Below are positions 33,925 through 45,800 of a stretch of 64,000 nucleotides of DNA, piece by piece (within the stretch, counting starts at the first letter, position 1; the number at the start of each line of letters is the position of its first letter). Below the pieces are notes generated by a model that saw nothing but the letters and a program-made list of their open reading frames with translations, made no database searches and had not been told where the DNA came from. A program made the position numbers and the translations under genes. The stretch covers positions 21,339,127-21,403,126 of the forward strand of contig NC_088297.1 in assembly GCF_032854445.1 (NCBI RefSeq), written 5' to 3'. Source of the DNA: Liolophura sinensis. Taxonomy: Eukaryota; Mollusca; Polyplacophora; Chitonida; Chitonidae.

Positions 33925-34125
33925 AAAGTTTTTTTCAAGAAGAACTTCAACCAAATCATTAACACCTTTTTTTTTTGAGAAGAATTTCAAACAAATCATT
34001 AACAGTATTTTTTTTTCAAGAAGAACGTTGAACAAATCATTAACACCTTTTTTTTTAGAAGAATTTCAAACAAATCATTAACAGTATTTTTTTTTCAAGA
34101 AGAACTTTAAACAAATCATTAACAA
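33925..34125 (+). repeat. T-run plus AAGAA repeats
   Basis: Five units of a T8-9 run followed by (C)AAGAAGAA-TTCAAACAAATCATTAACA, alternating in two length forms. Confidence 0.8.
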
Positions 34126-34454
34126 ATTAAATGCTGACTTTACTTTATGATTACCAGAGTTATTACTGCCATATTCAAAACTTGTCCAATTTTCACAACA
34201 AAGGGAGATAATTCATATAAAACCTGCCCTGCAGATCTGAAGAAATCATTAACAAATCAAATGCTCACTGAAACATACAACCACCAGGAAACCAACTGGC
34301 TGACAATGAATTGATATCATCTACAACATATCTTCCAAAAATCACTAACGATTTAGTATCCTTTGGACAGATTAACTGCATTGCTCTTTATATGTAAGTC
34401 TTGCATGGAATGTCACAAGCATTGCTTGATGTTCAAATCAACAAGTATTACTGT

Positions 34455-34650
34455 CAGACTTCACTCAGCACTGTCAATGTTTTGTGAAGTAGCAATGTAA
34501 TAATCACTTCACTTGGCAATGTCAATGTTTATGTACCTTGGCAATGTGAAAGTTTTTGTACATAAGCAATGTAATAATGTCACTTCACTTGGCAATGTTT
34601 ATGTACACTAGCAATGTAATGATGTCACTTCACTTGGCAATGTCTGGGCA
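34455..34650 (+). repeat. Irregular repeats of CACTTGGCAATGTCAATG
   Basis: Several imperfect units combine TCACTTCACTTGGCAATG with TTTATGTAC and GCAATGTAATAATG. Spacing is irregular, so the period is not fixed. Confidence 0.65.
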
Positions 34651-35151
34651 TGATGGCAGGTACTGAAGAACAAGTCTATTTTGTTGCAATGCTAAGTCAC
34701 TCAGTTAAGCCATGAAACAATATATATGTATTTAATAATTTACACTTCTTTTTTGCTTCTAAAAAGGAGAAGGGATCGCCATTTTGGAGACGAACCTCAG
34801 TAAACACCGAGAAGAATTTTGCAGGTCAATGTTACATACCAATGCCAACAATACTTCACAAATCAAATGCTGACTCTGTCACAAAGCTTTGAAAGGTTGT
34901 CAACTCTGCACCTTCTTCACTAGCTACTGTAGACAGACAATTTATATATCTGGACAATCCAATGAAGAGTAGTGATAAGCAAGACATGAATCTTAAAAAC
35001 TGAAAACAAAATATCAACGTATAATATCAAAGACTTGGACAGCTTCATACAATTCTGTATATAGCACAATAAATATATATATTTCATACATCTTTGTGTG
35101 TTTTCATACAATCCCAAAATCTACTGGTTAAAATTTCAAAACATTTTCCTT

Positions 35152-35340
35152 TGATTTATTTGATTGGTATTTAATGTCCTACTCAGGAATATTTCATCTT
35201 GGCCAGGAGTACTGTATGTTGGGAGAAAACAAAGGGAAACCCACGTCAATCCGCAGATTTCTGGCAACCCTATCTAAGTATGAGATGGATACTAAGTACC
35301 AGAGAGGATACCACCATGAGCTGGAATTGAACTCTGATCA
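35152..35340 (-). mobile_element. Diverged SINE family 1 copy, minus strand
   Basis: TTTATTTGATTGGTATTTAA, CTACTCAGGAATATTTCATC and GGGAGAAAACAAAGGGAAAC, then GAGCTGGAATTGAACTCTG. The order matches the family but it is well diverged. Confidence 0.65.
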
Positions 35341-35802
35341 CACAACTTAGGTATGTTGCAAAACCTTCATACAGAATTAACCCACAAGGACACACGTGAA
35401 TGAAACCACACAAAATAAACCACAAGAAAAAACAAACAGCTCTTGAATGCACTCAATTAAACAGCCCCCAAAATCCCCTCCCATCCCCCAAAGAAACTCC
35501 TTTCATGAATTCCCCTTCCCTTGTAATAGAAAATATGGCACTTTCCAAAGTGGATTATGTAATTTCTTGTGTAGAAGTAGATAAATGAACAAAAATATGG
35601 ACAGAGTTCAAACAACACATTTTCTTTTGTTGGGTATGAGTTTTGCCAAGGTTTACAGCCAATACTAGATATGGCATGCTCTTTAATATTAAAATAAGAG
35701 TCACATCTTAATTCAGCAAACACAATGAGATGCGTGTCCACAAATCAGGTATGAAAAACTAGCACTATATGTTGTAGCTTGTTCATGTTTTTCAATTAAT
35801 TG

Positions 35803-36066
35803 TTTATTTATTTATTTGATTGGTGTTTTACGCCATACTCAAGAATATTTCACATTATACGGCGACCAGCATTATACTGGGAGGAAACTGGTCAGAGCCC
35901 AGGGGAAACCCACGACCATCAGTAGGTTGTTGGCAGACCTTCCCACTTACGGCCGGAGAGGAAGCCAGCATGAGCTGGACTTGAACTCACAACAACCGCA
36001 TTGGTGAGAGACTCCTGGGTCATTACGCTGCGCTAGCACGCTAACCGACTGAGCCACGGAGGCTCC
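35803..36066 (-). mobile_element. SINE family 1, full-length copy, minus strand
   Basis: Tail TTTATTTATTTATTTGATTG, GTACTCAAGAATATTT-like block, CCAGCATTATACTGGGAGGA, ACCCACGACCATCAGTAGGT, then the reverse-complement box B GACTTGAACTCACAACAACC and head GCTAGCACGCTAACCGACTG ending at GAGCCACGGAGGCTCC. Confidence 0.9.
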
Positions 36067-36223
36067 TTCAATTAATTAAATACACCACCCTTATCTTCAA
36101 CGGTCAAATTTTCAACCTTGCACACATGTAGCATGAATGGAAATTTAAGCCCCATTTCACTTACAGGTACATCACACCATATAAAATAATTCAAACAACT
36201 TAAGAGCCAATTTAACTTTGCTA

Positions 36224-36249
36224 ATATATATATATATATATATATATAC
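36224..36249. repeat. (TA)n microsatellite
   Basis: About 13 uninterrupted TA dinucleotides in the putative NPC1 3' region. Confidence 0.9.
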
Positions 36250-36732
36250 AGCCATAGATATATCAAAATTCCTTTTTTTTATCTTAGTGGGCAATGTAGT
36301 ACCAAAGGCAACAAGGCCTGGGCAATCAAACACAAGTTTTCTGATGAGAAACAATAAAATGTTTCTATTGGTCTAGTCATTGGTCAATAACCAATGTTTG
36401 TTACTAACTAGCCATGCGTAGCCATGGCAACAAACAGCCTAAATTTGCACAAACTATATTCAGTTCACAGGAACCTGCAGCACTTTTAGAATGATGGAAG
36501 ATCTTCAAACATCAAACTCTTCACATTCTGACAAGACAGTACGAAATCCATGGAAAATAACATGTCCATTTAAACAATGATCATCTACCATCAGAAAAAT
36601 ACCTTGCTTTTGTCCAACAAAAAAAAAAAAAAAAAAACACAAAATAAAAAAAATAAAACAATTGTTCATTTTCTTATTAAGTTTTGATCTACCAGTCTTT
36701 CATTTTGCCAACGAGCAGAGGACAATGTGCAA

Positions 36733-36887
36733 TTACGTGTTGACGGCGGTGTACGACGGCGGCTGATCACAATTGCCGTCCACCAGGTGATCCGTGCTGG
36801 TGGTCGCTGTGACGGTCTCTTCATTGTCTTTACCCAGCATGCCCGTTTGCTGATGCTCATACAGCTTGGCTTTGTTAATCGGTGGGC
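36733..36887 (-). CDS. NPC1: NPC1 last exon: cytosolic tail and stop
   Basis: Reads [20 protein letters not shown], then a Thr/Asp-rich stretch and [10 protein letters not shown] before TAA. It aligns with human GPSVNKAK but lacks the terminal di-leucine LLNF lysosomal signal. PPSY fits the PPxY consensus for WW domains. Acceptor TTTAATAG. Confidence 0.92.
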
Positions 36888-39800
36888 CTATTAAACGAGA
36901 AAGATTAAAAACAATAAAAAAAGAAAGCAAAAGAATATCGCATTGCCAATCTGTCATGGCTGTGACTGAAGTTAAATTACACATTATCATAAGCAATTAT
37001 TTAAAATCTGTTTCAGCTCATTTACAGTTCCAAACACTACAATGTACAGGTACATCCTACAGTAAAACACCTGATATTAAAACTCCCCTACATGTGTGAA
37101 GCTAAGCAGGGCAGGTAAGAAAACCAGCCCATGTAGAGCCCCAAACACCACATTACCCAGCTACACCCGACAGTAAAACACCTGATATTAAAACTCACCT
37201 ACATGTATGAATCTAAACTGGACAGGTAAGAAAACCAGCCCATGTAGAGCCCCAAACACCACAGTGCCCAGGCACATCCTACAGTAAAACACCTGATGGG
37301 ACATCAGAACTTACCTATGAAGCTAAGCAGGACAGGTAAGAAAACCAGCCCATGTAGAGCCCCAAACACAACTATTCCCAGGTACATCCTGAAGTAAAAC
37401 ACCTGGAAAAGCTGTGACTTCGAGAAAGCCAGGATAACAATGCCTGAGAACTTTGTGAGGGTGATGCCGCTAAACACCTGGAAAAAGCAAAAAACAGATT
37501 GATGAAAACTGTAATTAATTAACACATCTGTCATTTGACCTGAAGTTTAGCATTTTTCAGAGGACTCATTTTGCTTGATTCAGCCACCTCACAAGACCAC
37601 TAACGAGTTTTTTGTTGTTTAAAGTGTTTAAATTTCTTGTGAGACAAAGTTCAGTGTTTGCATCACAGCTATTATTTAAAAGCCTTTATGTGCTTCTGTA
37701 AGTGCCTTTTACGTGATAAACTGAAGACGAAATACAGTATACCCAAGACTGCAGCTGATAGTACCTCACAGCTTGACATTACTCCTGTGCAAAACTGGAA
37801 CCCCCAGAAAATGGACATTTTTTACACTGAATTACGCGACATTTTACTAACTCCAATCAATGTCTCATGCTGAATACTTCATGATTTGACTGAGTGATGT
37901 ATAACTTCTCATTTAAAAGTTATATTTCTGATGTCAAAGCTAGATGTCTCCTACAGGGTTTCCCTCGACTAAATGCTCCGAATTCGGAAAAAACTGTTGA
38001 TATCTCATCTTTTTTCATAAAGTCCAGGAAAAAAGAATTCATGTCATTCAGACAATCCTGTTTATAGTTCATCTTATTTCATATATTATTCACACAAACA
38101 TGTTGATATTTCAACTGATTTCATATTACTCAGACAAAACTCTTCACAAAAATTTCATGTTATTCAGACAAAACTGTTACTTTATATCATTCAGACAAAA
38201 CTGTTGATAATTCATCTTATTTCATATATTATTCACAAAAACATGTTGATATTTCAACTGATTTCATATTACTCAGACAAAACTCTTCACAAAAATTTCA
38301 TGTTATTCAGACAAAACAGTTACTTTATATCATTCAGACAAAACTGTTGATAATTCATCTCATTTCATATATTATCCACACAAACATGTTGATATTTCAA
38401 ATGATTTCATATTATTCAGACAAAACTGGAGCTAAAATATTGTACGCTTAAGTTTGAATACCACAAACATTGTCCTTGTAATACTTGAGGCTGACATTTT
38501 GAATATTGCGGGTCATCTTTCAGCTATCATCGACAGTATTATCAGTATTATCGACATTCACAGCGTACATCTACAATACCGGGATATGAACCCAAACTAA
38601 AGACTTACAGAGCTCCCCATGTGAACCAGGGCGTCTTTGGCACGATCTACTCGTGTCTCGGATATGCTGATAGCAAATGCTCGGATAATGTGCGAGCAGA
38701 ACTCTACGGATATTCCCACAGTCTACAAGCACAAAACCATATCAATAATCAGCACATGTTTAATCATTTGTATATTTATTTATTTCATTGGGGTTTTACG
38801 CCGTACTAAAGAATATTTCACGTACACCTTGGCGATCAGCATTATGATGGGAGAAAACCAGGCAAAGCCCAGGGTAAACACACGACCATCCGCAGGTTGC
38901 TGACTGGCCATCCAATGTATAGCCAGGGAGGAAGTCAGCATAAGCTGGAGCTCAGAGCCATCACATTGGTGAGAGGCTACTGGGTCATTTCATGTAATAT
39001 GTATATTTATTTAGAACATATACTATGTATCTTCACTGCTACACTCAAGAATTTTTCACCTGTACATTGCTGGTCAACTTTATGATTGAAAAGAAACAGA
39101 ATGTCAGAGGTAAAACCACTGACCTTTAGCAAATTAGTGACAAACTTTCCCACGTGTGAAGTACGGATGTGCGCACCATATTGGTGGAGAAGGGCAAATG
39201 GTCTTTAAAGAAGAAGAAAACATAAAAACGATGCCAAAATCAGATGAAAGAGCATCAAAACTTATTTGTAAATATGATATTTAATATTTTGTTGGATTTT
39301 TTTTTTCAGGAGAATTTCAGGTATTTGAAAATATTTTTGTATGAGGGGTATTTGGCACCAACTTTTGGTATTTATTGTTGTTGCATAATAATGTTCTAAA
39401 TGACGCTTGTCTAATAAATTTATTTGAATGTAAATTTGTTGCTTATATTGAAACAAATTATGATAATATTTATTAACATATTAAAGATATAGATATGATC
39501 CAAACTGAGGTTAAATACATTCTTAGACGAAAAGAACATATTCTAGCACAAAAATATTTATTAAACCTGTGTTACATCTTCATTTATGACATTATTAAAC
39601 AAAGACTATAAATACCAAAAGGTGGTCCAAAAGACCCACCATACAAAAATTATTTTCAAGTGTCTTTTTCCCCTTAAGGAAAAATCGGAAAAATTATTGA
39701 ACACCAATTGTAGGAATAACTTTTCGCACTCTTTCATCTGAACTTTGTCATTTTTATGAAGGAGTACGAAGGAGTGCCAATGCTTTGTAACGTACATTTT

Positions 39801-42800
39801 ACATTACTACCTGCGTTTCTTACTGGAATGCCACTGGTTCATCACTACCATACATAAAAGGCTTTTAGTATACATTTTCAGCATAGCAATCACATAAACA
39901 TAAAGTCTGTATTTAATTGATTGCTGCTATATGCTGTACTCAAGAATATTTCACTTACACCACAGTGTGTACCATTGTGGTGGGAAGAAAGATACTGTCT
40001 CTATTAACAAAGACAGACTTTTGTTTCATATGTTTTAATCTGAATGAATTTAGATCTGTTCCCTATTTAATGTTGCATTTAATTAATAATTTAATTTGTG
40101 CTGAATGCAGTACTCAAGCATTACACACTTATACATGAACGCGATGATGGTCCGGTATGCTGGCTGTGAAATCCAGAGGGTCTGGCATAAACCACCGCCT
40201 TCCAGCAGCTAACTGACAAACCTCAACACTTAAAGCCACAATTGAACTAGCAAGAGATTTATTCTAACCACAGACCTCAAGCATAATTCTTCATGTTACT
40301 CCAAAAATATGCATTTATAAGTACATTATTACATTTATTAGTACAGCATTACATTTATAAGTACAGCATTACATTTATAAGTACAGTATTACATTTATTA
40401 GTATAGTATTACATTTATTAGTATAGTATTACATTTATTAGTATACACGTACATGGTGAGGTTTCAAACTTTGTGGTACATCATTCAGTTTACCACATAA
40501 ACTACAGTCAGAACTTACCATGACTAAATTGACCAGAGAAACGGCGTTGAGGGAGATATTCCAGAAAAACATCAATCCCAGCAGGCTGGCCAGGATCATC
40601 GCTATGGTAATGACCACAAAGATGGCGGAGAAGAAGTCAAAGCCCAGGAAGACGAAGGTCACGCCAAAGATGGCTGCCAAACAAATGCCAAGGTTAAACT
40701 GTGTGTCCCTAACCACTGTCAGGTACTGCTCGTAAAATACGTAGAAGATGCTGAAAAAAAAAAAGGGGAACGAAATAACAAAGTAATCTTGTTTTATTTG
40801 CTAAAGGTAATGTTGGCCACCTGGGATACGATGAGATTCATGTAGAATATATATATATGCTATATTTGCTATATAGGAGCCGATTCACTGCTTACTTTGT
40901 GAGGTGGGTGTACAGTTTTGAGACGACCACATGCTATATATGAGCCGATTCACTGCCTACTTTGTGAGGTGGGTGTACAGTTTGGAGATGACCACATGCT
41001 ATGTATGAGCCGATTCACTGCTTACTTTGTGAGGTGAGTGTACAGTTTGGAGGTGACCGCATGCTATATATAAGCCGAATCACTGCTTACTTTGTGAGGT
41101 GGGTGTACAGTTTGGAGACGACCACATGTTATACATGAGCCAATTCACTGCCTACTTTGTGAGGTGGGTGTACAGTTTGGAGACGACCACATGCTATATA
41201 TGAGCCGATTCACTGCCTACTTTGTGAGGTGGGTGTACAGTTTGGAGATGACCGAATGCTATATATGAGCTGATTCACTGCCTACTTTGTGAGGTGGGTG
41301 TACAGTTTGGAGACGTCCTCATGCTATATATGAGCCAATTCACTGCTTACTTTGTGAGGTGGGTGTACAGTTTGGAGACGTCCTCATGCTATATATGAGC
41401 CGATTCACTGCTTACTTTGTGAGGTGGGTGTACAGTTTGGAGACGACCGCATGCTATATATGAGCCGATTTACTGCCTACTTTGTGAGGTGGGTGTACAG
41501 TTTGGAGACGACCACATGTTATATATGAGCCGATTCACTGCTTACTTTGTGAGGTGGGTGTACAGTTTGGAGACGCCCACATGCTATATATGAGCCGATT
41601 CACTGCCTACTTTGTGAGGTGGGTGTACAGTTTGGAGATGACTGCATGCTATATATGAGCCAATTCACTGCCTACTTTGTGAGGTGGGTGTACAGTTTGG
41701 AGACGTCCTCATGCTATATATGAGCCGATTCACTGCTTACTTTGTGAGGTGGGTGTACAGTTTGGAGACGCCCACATGCTATATATGAGCCGATTCACTG
41801 CTTACTTTGTGAGGTGGGTGTACAGTTTGGAGACGCCCACATGCTATATATGAGCCGATTCACTGCCTACTTTGTGAGGTGGGTGTACAGTTTGGAGACG
41901 ACCACATGTTATATATGAGCCGATTCACTGCTTACTTTGTGAGGTGGGTGTACAGTTTGGAGACGCCCACATGCTATATATGAGCCGATTCACTGCCTAC
42001 TTTGTGAGGTGGGTGTACAGTTTGGAGACGACCACATGCTATATATGAGCCGATTCACTGCTTACTTTGTGAGGTGGGTGTACAGTTTGGAGACGACCCC
42101 ATGCTATATATGAGCCGATTCACTGCTTACTTTGTGAGGTGGGTGTACAGTTTGGAGACGTCCTCATGCTATATATGAGCCAATTCACTGCTTACTTTGT
42201 GAGGTGGGTGTACAGTTTGGAGACGTCCTCATGCTATATATGAGCCGATTCACTGCTTACTTTGTGAGGTGGGTGTACAGTTTGGAGACGCCCACATGCT
42301 ATATATGAGCCGATTCACTGCTTACTTTGTGAGGTGGGTGTACAGTTTGGAGACGCCCACATGCTATATATGAGCCGATTTACTGCCTACTTTGTGAGGT
42401 GGGTGTACAGTTTGGAGACGACCACATGTTATATATGAGCCGATTCACTGCTTACTTTGTGAGGTGGGTGTACAGTTTGGAGACGCCCACATGCTATATA
42501 TGAGCCGATTCACTGCCTACTTTGTGAGGTGGGTGTACAGTTTGGAGATGACTGCATGCTATATATGAGCCAATTCACTGCCTACTTTGTGAGGTGGGTG
42601 TACAGTTTGGAGACGTCCTCATGCTATATATGAGCCGATTCACTGCTTACTTTGTGAGGTGGGTGTACAGTTTGGAGACGCCCACATGCTATATATGAGC
42701 CGATTCACTGCTTACTTTGTGAGGTGGGTGTACAGTTTGGAGACGCCCACATGCTATATATGAGCCGATTCACTGCCTACTTTGTGAGGTGGGTGTACAG

Positions 42801-45800
42801 TTTGGAGACGACCACATGTTATATATGAGCCGATTCACTGCTTACTTTGTGAGGTGGGTGTACAGTTTGGAGACGCCCACATGCTATATATGAGCCGATT
42901 CACTGCCTACTTTGTGAGGTGGGTGTACAGTTTGGAGACGACCACATGCTATATATGAGCCGATTCACTGCTTACTTTGTGAGGTGGGTGTACAGTTTGG
43001 AGACGACCCCATGCTATATATGAGCCGATTCACTGCTTACTTTGTGAGGTGGGTGTACAGTTTGGAGACGTCCTCATGCTATATATGAGCCAATTCACTG
43101 CTTACTTTGTGAGGTGGGTGTACAGTTTGGAGATGACCGCATGCTATATATGAGCTGATTCACTGCTTACTTTGTGAGGTGGGTGTACAGTTTGGAGATG
43201 ACTGCATGTTATATATGAGCCGATTCACTGCTTACTTTGTGAGGTGGGTGTACAGTTTGGAGACGTCCTCATGCTATATATGAGCCAATTCACTGCTTAC
43301 TTTGTGAGGTGGGTGTACAGTTTGGAGACGACCGCATGCTATATATGAGCCGATTCACTGCTTACTTTGTGAGGTGGGTGTACAGTTTGGAGACGACCAC
43401 ATGCTATGTATGAGCCGATTCACTGCTTACTTTGTGAGGTGGGTGTACAGTTTGGAGACGACCGCATGCTATATATGAGCCGATTCACTGCTTACTTTGT
43501 GAGGTGGGTGTACAGTTTGGAGACGACTGCATGCTATATATGAGCCGATTCACTGCTTACTTTGTGAGGTGGGTGTACAGTTTGGAGATGACGGGATGCT
43601 ATATATGAGCCGATTCACTGCTTACTTTGTGAGGTGGGTGTACAGTTTGGAGATGACACGGGCACGGCTGTGATTGTGTCCATATATTCAAAATTAACAA
43701 GCTTTAACATTTCAAAAGCTAGTTAAACCTTTCAGATCACAATTCATCCTTAACAAAGGAGTTTCACATCATACTTTACAATATATACGTCATATGATGA
43801 CAAGGAGTCATTTGGTGTCAGTACATATACTGTGTCCTCATGTGGCAGGGTGAGTCCATGTTGCCAAAGTGCTGTTGGCACTGAAGTATCATGCCAAAGA
43901 CACCAGACATGACACCCCACCCAGTCACATTATACAGGCACTGGGCCAACCAGTCATTTTTCCTAGTGCGAGACAACAGTAAGAACCATTTTTAAAGTCT
44001 TTGGTATGACCTGATCCAGGCTTGATCCCACGTTCTCCGAAGCGGTCTTTAACAAAATGTAAAGACTGCACTGTCTTAGTGGACTGACAGCCAGACAGAC
44101 AACAAGGAAGTCGTGAATAGTCAGTTCTTATAATAATTCAGCGAGCAGTAGGACTAAACCACAGATAACTACACTGGATCAGACTTGGTATTGGGTTCTG
44201 TAAGACTCACATTCCTTTCCTAGGTGGCGACATAACATTGCACAAGCCACTGCACAAGCCCGCTGGTGTCATCTGGGATAAAAATATCTAACGAGACAAT
44301 ATGACAGTTTATGTCAACACTAGCTTTCATACCTGTACGGGAAAACTCGTATATTTGAACTTCCTCCAAGGTCATGCAGGGTTTTGGTAATGTTGTCACC
44401 CATCTCCCGGGCGTACTTCAGCGCCCTGATATAGTCCTCATTTGTCTTCAGAATCGTGTGGTATGTCATGAAGTAGGTAGCTGTACACATACATAAAAGC
44501 CAAATATTACCGGATAAAATCCACACATTTCTTTTTATCACATGAACAGCGGTACAATTTGTAAACTCCTGGCTTTAAATACAGCAAATCATGGTTGAAA
44601 ACCCACTGAACAAACATTTTACGAATTGCAACCAATCATAGCTGACGACTTCTAAATGAAATACAAAATGAATGAAAAAAATTTTCAAGAAAAAACTCTT
44701 CCAGGTAGATTTTGTGTTTTGTTTAAGGTCTATAACCAGTTCTAAATTTTATAACTTTGCAATGCAACAGCTCATTCAGAATAACTGAATATGGTGAAAA
44801 ATCTATTCAAAACTAAAACCATTTCAAAGAAAATGACCTAAAAATATTAAACAATGTATCCATATCATATCTTGCTTGAATTTCAATTCATGTTAATATG
44901 GTTAAAATGTGGTCTTTGAACGAAGAATCTTTCATGGGAAAATCAAAAAGGACGAGTTATATTCCTTTCCTTCTTAGTGTAGTCTATCCATACAAAGGTG
45001 ATTCGTACATGGCTAAACTGAAACTGCCCTAACTCTTTAACCTTTTCAACTGCCTCTACAACTAGTGTTTTGAAACATTCTGCAAGAACTGTTAGAGAAA
45101 CAATTTGCATAGTTTTATTAAGCTTGCATCTTTAATGACACAAACAAATCATTTTTAGCGTCATTTTCATAAGAAAACATATGAAGAAATTCCACTGAAA
45201 AAAGTGCTTTTAGTGGCTGAAAAGGTTGAAGATTTACAGTCATTAACATTTCAATTTTAGATTAAAATTTACCCCTTATGTTCTTCTTGTTGTTAAGTAG
45301 CTGTACTGCAGAACCATACGCTGCATGGCCACTGAAAAAAAAGTCAGACTCAGTTCAGTTGAGGTAGTTCCATAAAAAAATTATGATGAAAAAACTACAT
45401 ATAACAAATTTACAGGAAATTATACCATATTAGGTATATGTATATATAATAAAGATTTAGCCCAAAATACAAGCAATTTTCATTTACAGACATAGCCTAA
45501 AAAATTGTTACAATGTACCGAGTACATCGTTAAACTCAAATCAAATAGATAAATAAAAAATTGTACTAGTGAATACAATAAAATATTTTTAATTTCCACT
45601 TTACCAAAATTTGATTTGTGAATGTAAATTTGCATTGCATAATATCCATTGTATTTACAAATATAAACCAATCACAAAGGCTGTTACCCTTTAGTGCAGA
45701 TCTCTTCAGGGTTGTCGCTAAGATACCAGGGTATGAACTCCATGAACTCGGAGGGGATTGGCCGGCTGCTGTAATTTGCCATGAACTTGATGTCACATGT

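Larger units (their letters stand above)
31331..36732. other. Region between convergent IDH2 and NPC1, may include NPC1 3' UTR
   Basis: AT-rich, with several SINE copies and short repeats listed separately. No coding exon was recognised on either strand. Where NPC1 transcription ends cannot be fixed; an AATAAA on the minus strand at 30888-30883 is one distant candidate, and none is obvious close to the stop codon. Confidence 0.4.
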
